Origin: Candidatus Aminicenantota bacterium
GTDB taxonomy: Bacteria > Acidobacteriota > Aminicenantia > Aminicenantales > Saccharicenantaceae
Assembly (NCBI GenBank): GCA_014360015.1
Contig: JACIYJ010000002.1
Location: 310,001 to 374,000, forward strand
Direction: 5' to 3'
Length of the DNA stretch: 64,000 bases
Both the position numbers and the translations under genes were made by a program. Position 1 is the stretch's first letter. Each line of letters opens with the position of its first letter. Below, piece after piece: positions 1-11,141 of this stretch. Under the pieces are notes generated by a model. It saw nothing but the letters and a program-made list of their open reading frames with translations. It had not been told where the DNA came from and made no database searches.

Positions 1-1666
<1,666 letters not shown>

Positions 1667-1735
1667 TTAGCTCCTTATTAATTTAAACAGGTTATTATAT
1701 CAAAAATCTTCTTATAATCTAATAATATTACAAAA

Positions 1736-2341
1736 TTAACTTTTTATTTCAGTACGACCTTCAAGAGCTTTTTTAATGGTGAGTTGATCAGCAAAATCAA
1801 GGTCAGCCCCAACCGGCAATCCCATGGCCAGCCTAGTAATTTTTAATGGAAAATCTTTAAGAGTCTGGTAAATAAGGACGGCCGTGGCCTCACCATCGGC
1901 CGTGGGGTTAGTGGCAATAATTAGTTCTTTAAACTTTCCGGACTTTATCCTGTTAACCAGTTTTTCCAGCCTGAGCTCATCGGGTCCTATGCCCTTTATC
2001 GGAGAAAGAGAGCCTTGAAGAACATAATACCTACCTGAAAAAACTCCGGTTTTTTCAATTGAGGCAACGTTGAAAGGCTCCTCAACCACACATAACTGTT
2101 CATCATTTCTCTGAGGGTCAGTGCATAAGGCACATGGGTCAATGTGGGTTATGTTGTTGCAGACAGAACAGTAAAAAATTTTCTTTTTAACTTCGGTTAT
2201 TGCTTCAATCAGTTTATCCACCTCAGCCTGAGACAAGCTAAGGAGGTAAAAAGCCATTCGCTGAGCTGACTTCATTCCTACTCCGGGAAATTTTCTGAGC
2301 TGTTCGATTAAATCATGCAAAGGCTTGGCATATTCAAACAT
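1736..2341 (-). CDS. recR: recombination mediator protein RecR
   Basis: RecR works with RecF and RecO to load RecA on single-stranded DNA at gaps. The 201-residue length is typical. The N-terminus has the helix-hairpin-helix segment RKFPGVGMKSAQRMAFYLL (about residues 17-35). A four-cysteine zinc finger follows (CSVC...CALC, about residues 58-73), then a Toprim domain beginning near LCVVEEPFNVASIEKTG. The C-terminus has GLPVGADLDFADQLTI and ends in ALEGR, as in other RecR proteins. It is the last gene of the conserved dnaX-ybaB-recR unit, 12 bp after ybaB. Confidence 0.96.
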   Translation of the reverse strand: MFEYAKPLHDLIEQLRKFPGVGMKSAQRMAFYLLSLSQAEVDKLIEAITEVKKKIFYCSVCNNITHIDPCALCTDPQRNDEQLCVVEEPFNVASIEKTGVFSGRYYVLQGSLSPIKGIGPDELRLEKLVNRIKSGKFKELIIATNPTADGEATAVLIYQTLKDFPLKITRLAMGLPVGADLDFADQLTIKKALEGRTEIKS

Positions 2342-2353
2342 CTAAACACTCCA

Positions 2354-2665
2354 TCAGAATAAGCCAGGAATTTTCAGCCCACCGGCAAAACCTGACATTT
2401 TCTTGGAGACTTCAGCTTCGACTTTGGTCACAGCATCTCTAAAAGCCGAGACAATCAGGTCCTGCAGCATTTCTATATCTTCTTTGTTGACCACTTCTGG
2501 TTCCAGTTTAACTTCCAGGCAGTTTTTCTGACCATCGAGGACCACCGTGACCATTCCCCCACCACTCGAGCCTTCAATACGCATTTCAGCCAGCTCTTTC
2601 TGCAGTTTTTCCTGTAATTCCTGTGCAACTTTCATCATTTTTTGCAGTTCAGCTAAATTTTTCAT
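2354..2665 (-). CDS. YbaB/EbfC family nucleoid-associated protein
   Basis: Small DNA-binding protein of 103 residues that forms dimers and is thought to help organise the nucleoid. The sequence begins MKNLAELQKMMKVAQELQEK, the long first helix of the family, followed by GSSGGGMVTVVLDGQ, the glycine-rich turn and strand, and a C-terminal segment rich in Gly (SGFAGGLKIPGLF). It sits between dnaX (14 bp upstream) and recR (12 bp downstream), the standard bacterial order, which supports both the identity and co-transcription. Confidence 0.95.
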   Translation of the reverse strand: MKNLAELQKMMKVAQELQEKLQKELAEMRIEGSSGGGMVTVVLDGQKNCLEVKLEPEVVNKEDIEMLQDLIVSAFRDAVTKVEAEVSKKMSGFAGGLKIPGLF

Positions 2666-2679
2666 TTTAATTCCTCAAA

Positions 2680-4389
2680 TCATGATTGGTTGTTGTTTGG
2701 TTTCTTTTTCACAGCGATTATCTGCCCTTTAAGGGTGTTAAGTAGGGCTTTAGCCCTGGGATCCTGAAGTAACACGGCCGCTTCATTATTTCTGGCTGGT
2801 TCGTTTATCTTGTTATGATTGAGAGGATTGGAATTGCTGGCCTGGTTTTCCTCAATCCGCAGCTCAACCTCTTTACTGGCCAGTTCTGAAGCCAATCGGT
2901 TTAAGTAAGGCAAATTCTGTTCGAGCAGAGCGGCAAAATGTTTTTTGTCCGAAGCATAAACCAGCTGGATAGATTTTTCAGTAATTTCTACTCGGTTGAC
3001 TACCTTGAAAATCGGGGCTAAAGCCGGTTTTTCTTTAACCAGTCGATAATAAAGCTCATCAGCAATTTCGTTACCAAAAACAGAAAACCCGTTTCTGGAG
3101 ATTGAAGTATTATTATTTTGTTTCTTATATTCGGCCAGATTGACGGACTGTTTGACGACTGTCCCGGTCCCGGGATTAATGGAAGAATAATTTTTGCTTT
3201 CAACTTTACCTTTCTTCAACTCCTTCTTGAGTTCTCCTATTTCCTCAACCACCTGTTCCAGGGGTTTAAGTTTCTGTAGATAACACAATCTTATCAGCCA
3301 GGACTCTAAGAAAATTCGGGGTTGCGAAGAATATTTGAGTCCCGCTTCTCCATCCTGTAAGACTGAAATGTACCTTAAGATTTCTTCGGCTTTTAAATCT
3401 GCGACCACCTGCTTTAACCGGTCAATTTCTTCGGCTGACAAGAAAAGTAGTTCAGAAGGGTTCTTAGAAATTTTTACCAGCAACAGATTCCGAAAATACT
3501 CGATCAACCCGCTGTAAAAATAACGGAGGTCGTAACCGGCTGAGATTAACGATTCTACCAGGGTAAAAATTTCTCCAGCCTGTCCGTTTATAATAGCTCG
3601 AGAAAAATTCTCAAACAAATTCCGGTTGATAACTCCCAGGACTTCTTCGGTTTCTTTATCATTGACCTGATTACCACTGAATGATACCACCTGGTCAAGA
3701 AGAGTTTCAGCATCCCGCAAACTGCCATCAGCCGCTTCGGCAATCAGCTTCAGACTGTAGGGACTGATGATAATCCCTTCCTGGCCAGCAATGTACCTTA
3801 GATGTTCGACGATGTCGTGGTTGGAAAGTTTCTTGAAAACAAAGTGCTGACAGCGGGAAGCAATAGTTTTAGGAACTTTGTGAAATTCAGTGGTGGCAAA
3901 AATAAAAACTGTTCTGGTCGGAGGCTCTTCCAGAGTCTTGAGCAGAGCATTGAAGGCATCGCGGCTTAGCTGGTGGACTTCGTCGATGATGATCACCCGG
4001 TACCGACTGTGCATCGGTTCATATTGAATGCTTTCCCTCAAAGCTTTGACATCTTCAATGCCGCGGTTGGAGGCACCGTCTATCTCGATGAAATCGAGCA
4101 GAGTTTCCTCGTTTATGGCCGTGCACATGAAGCATTGGTTGCAGGGTTCGGGAGTTGGCCCGTGCTCGCAGTTAAGAGCTTTGGCCAGAATTCTGGCCAC
4201 AGTGGTTTTACCCACTCCCCTCATTCCAGAAAAAAGATAGGCATGACCGATACGATTCTCTTTTATAGCATTCTGCAAGGTCCGGACAACCGCTTCCTGA
4301 CCGACAACTTCGCTGAATTTCTTGGGCCGGTATTTTCTGGCTAACACCAGATAACCAGATTTATTGTTTTCTGCGGTTTTTTCAGACAT
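2680..4389 (-). CDS. dnaX: DNA polymerase III subunit gamma/tau
   Basis: This is the clamp-loader ATPase of the replicative polymerase. At 569 residues it has the tau-like layout. The Walker A GMRGVGKTT is at residues 55-63. A zinc module follows (CEHGPTPEPCNQCFMC region), then Walker B with IIIDEVH, and sensor motifs including ASRCQHFVFKK. The C-terminal 200 residues are Asn/Lys/Glu-rich and divergent, as expected for the tau-specific domain. I did not see an obvious slippery A-run that would give a separate gamma product, though Lys-rich stretches exist. It is the first gene of dnaX-ybaB-recR and is divergent from a DMT permease gene. Confidence 0.95.
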   Translation of the reverse strand: MSEKTAENNKSGYLVLARKYRPKKFSEVVGQEAVVRTLQNAIKENRIGHAYLFSGMRGVGKTTVARILAKALNCEHGPTPEPCNQCFMCTAINEETLLDFIEIDGASNRGIEDVKALRESIQYEPMHSRYRVIIIDEVHQLSRDAFNALLKTLEEPPTRTVFIFATTEFHKVPKTIASRCQHFVFKKLSNHDIVEHLRYIAGQEGIIISPYSLKLIAEAADGSLRDAETLLDQVVSFSGNQVNDKETEEVLGVINRNLFENFSRAIINGQAGEIFTLVESLISAGYDLRYFYSGLIEYFRNLLLVKISKNPSELLFLSAEEIDRLKQVVADLKAEEILRYISVLQDGEAGLKYSSQPRIFLESWLIRLCYLQKLKPLEQVVEEIGELKKELKKGKVESKNYSSINPGTGTVVKQSVNLAEYKKQNNNTSISRNGFSVFGNEIADELYYRLVKEKPALAPIFKVVNRVEITEKSIQLVYASDKKHFAALLEQNLPYLNRLASELASKEVELRIEENQASNSNPLNHNKINEPARNNEAAVLLQDPRAKALLNTLKGQIIAVKKKPNNNQS

Positions 4390-4418
4390 TTTTTCAGCCT
4401 ATGGAACAATCATTCGTT

Positions 4419-4446
4419 ATCTTACCATAATGGATTTAAAATTCAA
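4419..4446 (-). promoter_or_regulatory. candidate sigma70-type promoter for dnaX-ybaB-recR
   Basis: On the minus strand TTGAAT (4446-4441) and TAAGAT (4424-4419) are separated by 16 bp and end about 29 bp before the dnaX start codon. Each box matches consensus at four or five positions. The fit is moderate and rests on sequence alone. Confidence 0.35.
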
Positions 4447-4507
4447 CCGCCACCGAAAATTATTACTGACAACTTTTAAGATGAATTTTTTAGTCGACGA
4501 AGGTAAA

Positions 4508-5398
4508 ATGTCAGACAGGATGAATGAAAGAAAAAAAGGGTTGCTGTTTGTCCATCTGGCAGTCTTCTTTTTCGGTTTTCCTGGAGTCATCGGCAAATTA
4601 CTGGCTTTTTCTCCGATTCAGCTGACCTGGTTGCGAGTATTTCTGGCCAGTTTAACTCTTCTAATAACCATCAAATGGCAGAAGGAAAGTTTCATTTTGC
4701 CCCGGTCATTAGACCTTTTTCTGCTTCTGGCCTCAGGTTCCTTACTGGCTTTCCACTGGACGGCTTTTTTTCAGTCGGTCAAAGTTTCGACCGTGGCTAT
4801 TGGCTTGCTGTCTTATTCTACTTTTCCAGTTTTTACTGTTTTCCTGGAGCCTTTTTTTCTCAAATCAGGTTTTAAAAAAACCAACATAATTTTTGCTCTG
4901 CTCTGTGTCCTTGGGGTTTTCCTGATGGTGCCTGAATTCGAGTTGACCAACAGAATTTTCCTGGGAGTCATCTGGGGTGTTCTTTCCGGTCTATCCTTTT
5001 CTTTTCTGGCCATCATCAATCGAAAACTCTCTCAGAAATTCTCCAGTTTGATTCTGGCTTTTTATCAAGATGCTATGGCCACGCTCTGGCTTTTACCTTT
5101 ATTTTTCTGGAATGGTACTCCTTCGAAGTTAAGGCTGAAAAGTATAATCTTGCTGATATTATTGGGAGTAGTTTGCACGGCCGGGGCTCATACTCTATTT
5201 ATCAGGGGTTTAAAATCTATTGAGGCTCAAACTTCCAGTCTGATCAGCTCACTCGAACCGGTCTATGGTATCATCCTGGGATATCTTATACTTAAAGAAA
5301 CGCCTGATTTTCGGACATTTCTTGGCGGTCTATTAATCCTGAGCTCGGTTCTGGCCGTTTCTATATTAAGTGCCCGTTATACCAGAAAATCTTTTTGA
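4508..5398 (+). CDS. EamA/DMT-family transporter
   Basis: Inner-membrane permease of the drug/metabolite transporter superfamily; the substrate cannot be read from the sequence. The 296-residue protein has about ten hydrophobic segments arranged as two EamA repeats. The first starts near LLFVHLAVFFFGFPGVIGK, the second near GVIWGVLSGLSFSFLAIINR. The C-terminal half contains SLISSLEPVYGIILGYLILKE, the typical end of EamA domains. The frame is open upstream to 4364, but that would overlap dnaX. The ATG at 4508 has GAAGG just before it and gives the usual family length, so I chose it; 4520 is also possible. Its stop lies 1 bp from the stop of the convergent lipoprotein gene. Confidence 0.85.
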   Translation: MSDRMNERKKGLLFVHLAVFFFGFPGVIGKLLAFSPIQLTWLRVFLASLTLLITIKWQKESFILPRSLDLFLLLASGSLLAFHWTAFFQSVKVSTVAIGLLSYSTFPVFTVFLEPFFLKSGFKKTNIIFALLCVLGVFLMVPEFELTNRIFLGVIWGVLSGLSFSFLAIINRKLSQKFSSLILAFYQDAMATLWLLPLFFWNGTPSKLRLKSIILLILLGVVCTAGAHTLFIRGLKSIEAQTSSLISSLEPVYGIILGYLILKETPDFRTFLGGLLILSSVLAVSILSARYTRKSF

Positions 5399-5399
5399 A

Positions 5400-6554
5400 T
5401 CAATATTTCTCAGTTTCTGATTTTTTCTTCAGACCTCCCTTCTTTACCATTTGTTTCTCTTCAGATTGTCTTTTCAAAAGTTCCTGTTTTTCCGCCTCAT
5501 GTTTTTTCTTCAGTTCCTCAATCTTAGCCTGAAGCTCGCTTATCTTTTTCTGTCTTTCCTGAGGGGAGGCGTCCCTGGCTTCTTCTTCAGTCTGTTTTCT
5601 AAGGCGTTCAATTTCCATTTTCTGGGTTTTTTCCAGAAGATTTTTTTCCTGTCGATGAATTTCTTCTATAGCTTCTGGCCTTTCCTCCTCGATGGCCAGT
5701 CTGATTTTTTGCTCAGCTTCTTCTTTTCTTATGATTGTGTTGGGCGAGGCGCTTTCAAATTTGATTGACGGTTTATAGATTCTGACCTCATTTATGCCCA
5801 TACCTGTTTCTTCAGGCTTTTTAGCTTCTTTCAATTTCACTGTGGTCACCGGGCGCCGGGTGATTCTTTCGATTTCTCTAAGCGAAATGGCATTGTTTAT
5901 AATAGTTTGTCTGTCTCTTACGGTGATTCTATCCCTGACAACGGTAAAGTTGATGATGGTAATGTTCCTTTCAGGAGGCAGGACCCAGATCTGTAACCGG
6001 TCTTCATGAAACCTTCGGCTTTCAACAAATATCCAATGGTGATAGGGGATTTCTCGTATCCGCCATCTTAGACCATAGCCGACTACAAATTCAACCTCAG
6101 GCGGAAGCGGTGCCCAGCCTATGTAAAAATCACCTATCCTCCAGGCAACCCAGGCCGGAGCCCAAACAACATCAGGCACCCAGAACCAGCCAAGACGGCT
6201 GTCCCAACCCCACCGGCCGTAATGGAAGGGAATCCAGCCCCATTCAAAATAAGAGATCCAGGTCCAACCATAATCAGTCCAGACCCAGCGGCCATAAGTA
6301 TATGGACGCCAATGTCGGCCTACACCCCTGGGAATCCAGACATAACCATAAGGTGGATAATTAACCCAGAAACCAAACCGGCCAAGATAATCATAGATGA
6401 GGGTTATGGAAATCTCACCATAGGTTTGGTATTGATCGGGTGGTTCATAAACCTGCCCAGGAGGTCTGGACGGTCTGTTTTCATCGTAGGGGATATAAAT
6501 CAAACAGCTGGTAGCGATTAATATCAGGATAAAAATCAGGATGGATTTCTTCAT
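5400..6554 (-). CDS. Trp/Tyr-rich DUF6600-type lipoprotein with C-terminal coiled coil
   Basis: Function unknown. The start at 6554 follows GGAGG at good spacing and gives a signal peptide MKKSILIFILILIATSC, so Cys17 is a plausible lipidation site. Residues about 45-185 are extraordinarily rich in Trp, Tyr, Gly and Pro, with repeated units such as YGYVWIPRGVG, YGRWVWTDYGWTWIS and YGRWGWDSRLGWFWVP. This pattern matches what I know as DUF6600. The last 120 residues are a charged Glu/Lys/Gln-rich coiled coil (EIEELKKKHEAEKQELLKRQ-like). The protein is probably periplasmic or anchored to the outer membrane. It converges on the DMT gene. Confidence 0.75.
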   Translation of the reverse strand: MKKSILIFILILIATSCLIYIPYDENRPSRPPGQVYEPPDQYQTYGEISITLIYDYLGRFGFWVNYPPYGYVWIPRGVGRHWRPYTYGRWVWTDYGWTWISYFEWGWIPFHYGRWGWDSRLGWFWVPDVVWAPAWVAWRIGDFYIGWAPLPPEVEFVVGYGLRWRIREIPYHHWIFVESRRFHEDRLQIWVLPPERNITIINFTVVRDRITVRDRQTIINNAISLREIERITRRPVTTVKLKEAKKPEETGMGINEVRIYKPSIKFESASPNTIIRKEEAEQKIRLAIEEERPEAIEEIHRQEKNLLEKTQKMEIERLRKQTEEEARDASPQERQKKISELQAKIEELKKKHEAEKQELLKRQSEEKQMVKKGGLKKKSETEKY

Positions 6555-6675
6555 TTTTTCCTCCTGCCAATCATACAGCAAGAAAAATGCCAATCTTCAG
6601 GCTGACTTTACAACCTGAAAGACTTAAGCTCTTCAATAAAGTAGTGTCCACTCTTATGGACACCCTAAGCTCGTC

Positions 6676-7887
6676 TCAGCTTTTTTCTAATCTTTTAAAA
6701 ACTCTCTTTATCCTCTTGAAAGCCCAGTCGAGTTCTTTCTTGCTGATGATAAGCGGAGGAGCAAACCTGATGACATGGTCATGGGTTTCCTTGCAAAGCA
6801 AACCTTCTTTCATCAGTTCTTCGCAGAACCGACGGGCCCCGCCAGCTTCCGGCCAGAGTTCAACCCCTATGAGTAATCCACGGCCACGAACTTCCTTGAT
6901 ATGACGGCTTTTGATAGTCTTGAGTTTTTCCAGGAAATAAGCGCCTTTTTCTGCGGCATTTTCAACCAGATGTTCATCCTGAATTACTCTCAGGGCCTCG
7001 CGGGCCACGGCGCAGGCTAATGGATTGCCACCAAAAGTCGAACCATGTTCTCCAGGCTTGATTACACCCATCACTTCAGAAGTTGACAGGACCGCTGAAA
7101 TGGCATAGCAACCGCCGCCTAAGGATTTGCCAATGACCATCATATCTGGTTTAACGCCTTCGTATTCGCAGGCGAAAAGTTTGCCCACCCGGCCAAGCCC
7201 AGTTTGAATCTCATCAGCAATGAACAGAACATTGTTCTTTTCACAGATTTCTTTGGCTTTTTTCAAGAAGCCATCAGGCGGAATAAGAATTCCAGCTTCA
7301 GCCTGAATCGGCTCCACCAAGAAAGCTGCAGTGTTGGGGGTAATGGCGGCTTCAAGAGCATTAGCATCACCAAATGGAATGATTTTAAAACCTGGTGTAA
7401 AAGGTCCAAAATCGCGGCGGTAAAGCGGCTCGGTAGAAAAACTGATGACGGTTATGGTTCTTCCGTGGAAATTATTGGCACAAGCGATAATTTCTGCCTG
7501 GTCCTGAGGTACCCCTTTTTTCTGATAAGCCCACTTCCTGGCAACTTTGAGGGCTGTTTCCACTGCCTCAGCACCAGAATTCATCGGCAGAACCATGTTG
7601 AAGCCAGTCAGGTCGCAGAGTTCTTTGGCCAGAAGCGGCCACTGGTCATTGCGGAAGGCTCTTGAAGTCAGGGTCAATCTCTTAGCCTGCTGCTGAAGGG
7701 TTTTAACAATTCGTGGATGACAATGTCCCTGGTTAACGGCTGAATAAGCGCTTAGAAAATCCAGGTATTTTTTCCCTTCAACATCCCACATCCAGATTCC
7801 CTTAGCCTTAGTGATGACCACATCTAAGGGATGATAATTGTGGGCTCCGTACATATCTTCAAGAACGATGTAATCCTTGGTTTGCAT
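6676..7887 (-). CDS. rocD: ornithine--oxo-acid aminotransferase
   Basis: PLP enzyme that moves the delta-amino group of ornithine to 2-oxoglutarate, giving glutamate semialdehyde; it links arginine/ornithine and proline/glutamate metabolism. It is a 403-residue class-III aminotransferase. The N-terminus [18 protein letters not shown] is characteristic of ornithine rather than acetylornithine enzymes. Other motifs are [23 protein letters not shown] and the PLP lysine Lys254 in VIGKSLGGG, followed by [19 protein letters not shown] ribosome site precedes the ATG, which lies only 24 bp after the tRNA-Ser(GGA) gene, so the two are likely co-transcribed. Confidence 0.92.
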   Translation of the reverse strand: MQTKDYIVLEDMYGAHNYHPLDVVITKAKGIWMWDVEGKKYLDFLSAYSAVNQGHCHPRIVKTLQQQAKRLTLTSRAFRNDQWPLLAKELCDLTGFNMVLPMNSGAEAVETALKVARKWAYQKKGVPQDQAEIIACANNFHGRTITVISFSTEPLYRRDFGPFTPGFKIIPFGDANALEAAITPNTAAFLVEPIQAEAGILIPPDGFLKKAKEICEKNNVLFIADEIQTGLGRVGKLFACEYEGVKPDMMVIGKSLGGGCYAISAVLSTSEVMGVIKPGEHGSTFGGNPLACAVAREALRVIQDEHLVENAAEKGAYFLEKLKTIKSRHIKEVRGRGLLIGVELWPEAGGARRFCEELMKEGLLCKETHDHVIRFAPPLIISKKELDWAFKRIKRVFKRLEKS

Positions 7888-7911
7888 TTTAACACTCCCT
7901 CAAAAAATTAA

Positions 7912-8004
<93 letters not shown>

Positions 8005-8070
8005 GCACGCTAAAATTCTTTCTTAGATTATCAAAATTGTCTCTTGAAATCAATTTGAATCAGAGAAGAA

Positions 8071-9102
8071 TTAAAAATTGTGCCAGTAAATAGAAATCAC
8101 ATCTTTGAGTAAAGCTGCGGCTGCGCCCCGAGGATCAGATTTTCCTCCGGTCACGGCCACCCAGCCCATACTATCTGTATAAAAAATGATCCCTTTATTA
8201 GTTCCATCAACCCTGGCTAAAGGATGTTCATAGTCAAGCAAGGCCAAACCGACCTCGACTTTCCAGGCGGAATCGGGACCTTGCCGGTAACATTTACCAA
8301 AAAGTTTTAATATTTTGCCCAGTTTTCCAGCTTTATCTATAACCTCATGGGAGATACCCTGAATACCGCTAACCTTAACATCGCTAAGCTTGAGCTCGGT
8401 TCCGAGAACCTGATTAGCAATCAGCACCATCTTGGCCGCTGTATCCCAGCCTTCCACATCAAGAGATGGGTCAGGTTCGGCAATACCTTTCTCTTGAGCT
8501 TCTTCCAGGGCTTTTTTGTAGGTTAGGCCCTCGGCCATTCTGGTCAGGATATAATTGGTCGTTCCATTAAGAATCCCTTCGATGGCCAGAATCTCAGTTC
8601 CAGCCAGGGAATACATCCCGATATCCAGAGTCGGGAGAGCGGCCGCCGTGGCTCCACTGGCTTTGATCAACAGCTTTTTTTCTTTAGCCAGATTTTTCAA
8701 TTCTTCTGGTTTAAGAACCAATGCCCCCTTACTGGCAGTGACCACGTGCCAGCCTTTTTCTAAAGCCATTTTCATTACCGAAAGGCCTGGCTCTCCCGTT
8801 ATCAGGTTGGTCGGAGTGCAATCCACCAGGACTCCTGAGCCAAATTCTTCCAGAAGATCTGAAAGAGTAATGGCTGGAATCCACTCGGCTAAATCATGCA
8901 GGTCTTCTGTAGCAAAATAAGAGGGCGAAAGAACTCGCTGGGTACTGGAAAGCAGGATGGTACCCTTCTTCCTGACAATTCCTCTGAGTTCCAGAAGTAA
9001 GCCATAGCGCTCACGACAATAGTCATATTTTTCTTTTAGCAGATCAAAAAAGGCTCGACCTACCCGACCAAAGCCTACCAGAACTATATTGACCTTTTCC
9101 AT
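8071..9102 (-). CDS. hom: homoserine dehydrogenase
   Basis: Catalyses NAD(P)-dependent interconversion of aspartate semialdehyde and homoserine, the branch step to threonine and methionine. The 343-residue protein has an N-terminal Rossmann motif VGFGRVGRAF (residues 9-18). The catalytic-domain signature follows (GILNGTTNYILTRM, then AEPDPSLDVEGWDTAAK). The protein ends after the catalytic domain, so the C-terminal ACT regulatory domain found in many homologues is absent and threonine feedback may be lacking. Threonine synthase, the pathway end enzyme, is encoded about 0.8 kb away on the other strand. The start codon is 27 bp after tRNA-Ser(CGA). Confidence 0.93.
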   Translation of the reverse strand: MEKVNIVLVGFGRVGRAFFDLLKEKYDYCRERYGLLLELRGIVRKKGTILLSSTQRVLSPSYFATEDLHDLAEWIPAITLSDLLEEFGSGVLVDCTPTNLITGEPGLSVMKMALEKGWHVVTASKGALVLKPEELKNLAKEKKLLIKASGATAAALPTLDIGMYSLAGTEILAIEGILNGTTNYILTRMAEGLTYKKALEEAQEKGIAEPDPSLDVEGWDTAAKMVLIANQVLGTELKLSDVKVSGIQGISHEVIDKAGKLGKILKLFGKCYRQGPDSAWKVEVGLALLDYEHPLARVDGTNKGIIFYTDSMGWVAVTGGKSDPRGAAAALLKDVISIYWHNF

Positions 9103-9129
9103 CCTGGCCTCAATCAGTCAGTATTATCA

Positions 9130-9223
9130 TGGCGGAGAGGGCGGGATTCGAACCCGCGATTCCGGTTTTATCCGGAATAACGGTTTTCGAGACCGTCGCC
9201 TTCAACCACTCGGCCACCTCTCC
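9130..9223 (-). tRNA. tRNA-Ser (anticodon CGA)
   Basis: The minus strand begins GGAGAGGTGGCCGAGTGG and ends CCTCTCC-G-CCA, so CCA is encoded. The anticodon loop CTCGAAA sits in the GACGGT/ACCGTT-type stem and gives anticodon CGA. There is a long hairpin variable arm (ATTCCGG...CCGGAAT), and the T arm matches that of the other serine tRNA in the window. It lies 35 bp after tadA and 27 bp before hom. Confidence 0.96.
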
Positions 9224-9258
9224 ACTTCCCTGTAATTTACTTTAACCTGTTCAGGTTT

Positions 9259-9759
9259 TCAACTGCCCGGACATTTTTCCTTTTTACTTCTGGCTCTCTT
9301 TTCTTTAAAAAAATTTTTTAAAAGCTTCAGGCACTCATCGCTGCGGACTCCAGAGACAATTTCCGGATGGTGATTAGCTTGATGTAGGTTAAACTTAAGC
9401 TTAGAGACTACAGCTCCAGCTTTGGGATCCGCAGCTCCGTAAACCAGCCTTTTTATTCTGGCCTGAATAATGGCCCCTAAGCACATCGGGCAGGGCTCTA
9501 TGGTCACATAAAGCGTCAGTCCGTTTAAGCGGTAATTTCTGAGTTTTCTGGCTGCTCGCCTTAAGGCTACGATTTCAGCATGAGCTGTCGGATCATGGGC
9601 AGCCACTGGCCGGTTATGGCCACGGGCAATTATCTTATCTCCGTCAACGATAATAGCTCCAACCGGTACTTCTCCCCTTTTTTGAGCTTTCCGAGCTTCA
9701 GCTATGGCTTTGCCCATAAAAAGAAAATCTTTTTCAGACTTCTCAAATTTCATAGTCAT
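9259..9759 (-). CDS. tadA: tRNA-specific adenosine deaminase
   Basis: Converts adenosine 34 to inosine in the anticodon of tRNA-Arg(ACG). The 166-residue protein has the cytidine-deaminase fold zinc motif HAE (His60, Glu62) and PCPMC (Cys90, Cys93). It also has the N-terminal segment MGKAIAEARKAQKRGEVPVGAII, which is diagnostic for TadA. The C-terminal tail includes VSGVRSDECLKLLKNFFKEKR, again as in TadA. The start is uncertain by two codons (ATG at 9759 or 9753), and neither has a strong ribosome site. It is followed by tRNA-Ser(CGA) on the same strand, an arrangement common near tadA. Confidence 0.94.
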   Translation of the reverse strand: MTMKFEKSEKDFLFMGKAIAEARKAQKRGEVPVGAIIVDGDKIIARGHNRPVAAHDPTAHAEIVALRRAARKLRNYRLNGLTLYVTIEPCPMCLGAIIQARIKRLVYGAADPKAGAVVSKLKFNLHQANHHPEIVSGVRSDECLKLLKNFFKEKRARSKKEKCPGS

Positions 9760-9825
9760 AAATTTGACTCAGCTTATTCTATCCTGTCTCAAAACTTCAG
9801 GCAACCATCTTTTTATTCACAGGGT

Positions 9826-9855
9826 TTGACAGAACTACTGTCTTTTTCCTTTACT
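9826..9855 (+). promoter_or_regulatory. candidate promoter for thrC
   Basis: A perfect -35 box TTGACA (9826-9831) is followed after 18 bp by TTTACT (9850-9855), four of six to consensus. This would leave a leader of about 45 nt before the thrC ATG. I see no leader peptide or riboswitch-like structure between it and the gene. Confidence 0.35.
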
Positions 9856-9908
9856 AAAAAAATTGCTTCAGATAAACTTAAAAAGTAAAAAATTAAAGAG
9901 GTTTTTCT

Positions 9909-11108
9909 ATGAAGCAGCTCAGGTGTTTTCTCTGTCAGCAGAATGCTCCTTTTATTCCCAATCAGATTCTTTGCTCCCGATGCGGTCAGCCAATGCTTTT
10001 CGCCGATGAATCAGATCAAAAGAAAAAAATTCAGGCTGAAAAGAAACTCTCCTTAGAAAAATACCAGGATTTTCTACCGCTCGATTCCATTGACCCGAAT
10101 TTATGTCTGGGTGAAGGACAGACCCCGCTGATAAGATTATTAAAGTTGGAAAATGAATACAAATTTCCGCCGCTATTAGCCAAAGTTGAAGCTGCCAACC
10201 CGACGCTAAGCTTTAAAGATAGAGGAACTGCAGTGTTAGTGCAAAAAGTCAAGCAGCTGGGAATAAAAAAAATCGGAACTGTCTCCACTGGAAACATGGC
10301 TTCTTCCACTGCCGCTTATGGAGCCAGAGCTGGATTGGAGACAACACTTCTGGTCAAAAAAGGGACATCGATTGGGGCTTTACTCTCCTCAGCTGCTTTT
10401 AACCCGCTCATCATCGAAGTTGACGGCGATTATGGCCAGCTCTTTTATAAGAGCTATGAGCTCGGTCGAAAATTCGGAATATATTTTGCCAATTCAGTCG
10501 ACCCACTACGAATTGAAGGATATAAATTAACCAGCTTGGAAATCTGTCTGCAGCTGGGCGAAGCACCTGATTATGTTTTTGTCCCGGTAAGTTCAGGTGG
10601 CCATCTACTTGGCTTGCTCAAGGGATTCATTGAATTCAAAGAAGCTGGCTTTATCTCAGCAGTTCCGACCATAGTCGGGATTCAAGCTGAAGGCTGTTCA
10701 CCGATAGCTCGGGCCTTTGAAGCGGATCGGGAACAGGTGGAAAGATTCCCCAGAGTCGAAACCATTGCCCATTCCATATCTAACCCCAACCCGCCGGCCG
10801 GCAACCTGGTTCTCAGGCTCATCAGGGAAAATCATGGTCTGATTATCGCTGTTTCGGATGAAGAAATGCTCCGGGCTCAACAACTTCTCTGTCAGCAGGA
10901 AGGTCTTTTTGTTCAGCCGGAATCAGCTTCCACTCTGGCTGCTTATTTGAAGCTTAAAAATTTAGATAAGATACAAGGTAGAGCTGTTTTGGTGCTAACC
11001 GGACATGGTTTGAAGGCTGCGGAGAATAATTCAGTGGATAATACCCGCCTTTTTCAATCTACACTCCAAGAGCTTGAATCTATTTTGGCCTTTGCCAGTA
11101 GGTCATAA
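9909..11108 (+). CDS. thrC: threonine synthase
   Basis: PLP enzyme that converts O-phosphohomoserine to threonine. The 399-residue protein starts with a small zinc-ribbon (CFLC at 6-9 and CSRC), common in one ThrC branch. It continues with LGEGQTPLIRL and the PLP lysine Lys103 in LSFKDRG. TVSTGNMASSTAAYGARAG, a phosphate/PLP binding loop, and VPVSSGGHLLGLLKGF follow. The ATG has AGAGG upstream. It is divergent from tadA and near hom, so the homoserine-to-threonine branch is concentrated here. A cysteate or diaminopropionate-type enzyme is possible but less likely. Confidence 0.9.
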   Translation: MKQLRCFLCQQNAPFIPNQILCSRCGQPMLFADESDQKKKIQAEKKLSLEKYQDFLPLDSIDPNLCLGEGQTPLIRLLKLENEYKFPPLLAKVEAANPTLSFKDRGTAVLVQKVKQLGIKKIGTVSTGNMASSTAAYGARAGLETTLLVKKGTSIGALLSSAAFNPLIIEVDGDYGQLFYKSYELGRKFGIYFANSVDPLRIEGYKLTSLEICLQLGEAPDYVFVPVSSGGHLLGLLKGFIEFKEAGFISAVPTIVGIQAEGCSPIARAFEADREQVERFPRVETIAHSISNPNPPAGNLVLRLIRENHGLIIAVSDEEMLRAQQLLCQQEGLFVQPESASTLAAYLKLKNLDKIQGRAVLVLTGHGLKAAENNSVDNTRLFQSTLQELESILAFASRS

Positions 11109-11141
11109 CCAAAGGGGATGTTTTCAAAGAAATTTTAATCC

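Noticed and set aside
9760..9908. Signal recognition particle RNA near tadA and tRNA-Ser, as in many bacteria
   Set aside because: The gap contains no GGTC/AGCA-type conserved loops or long hairpin.
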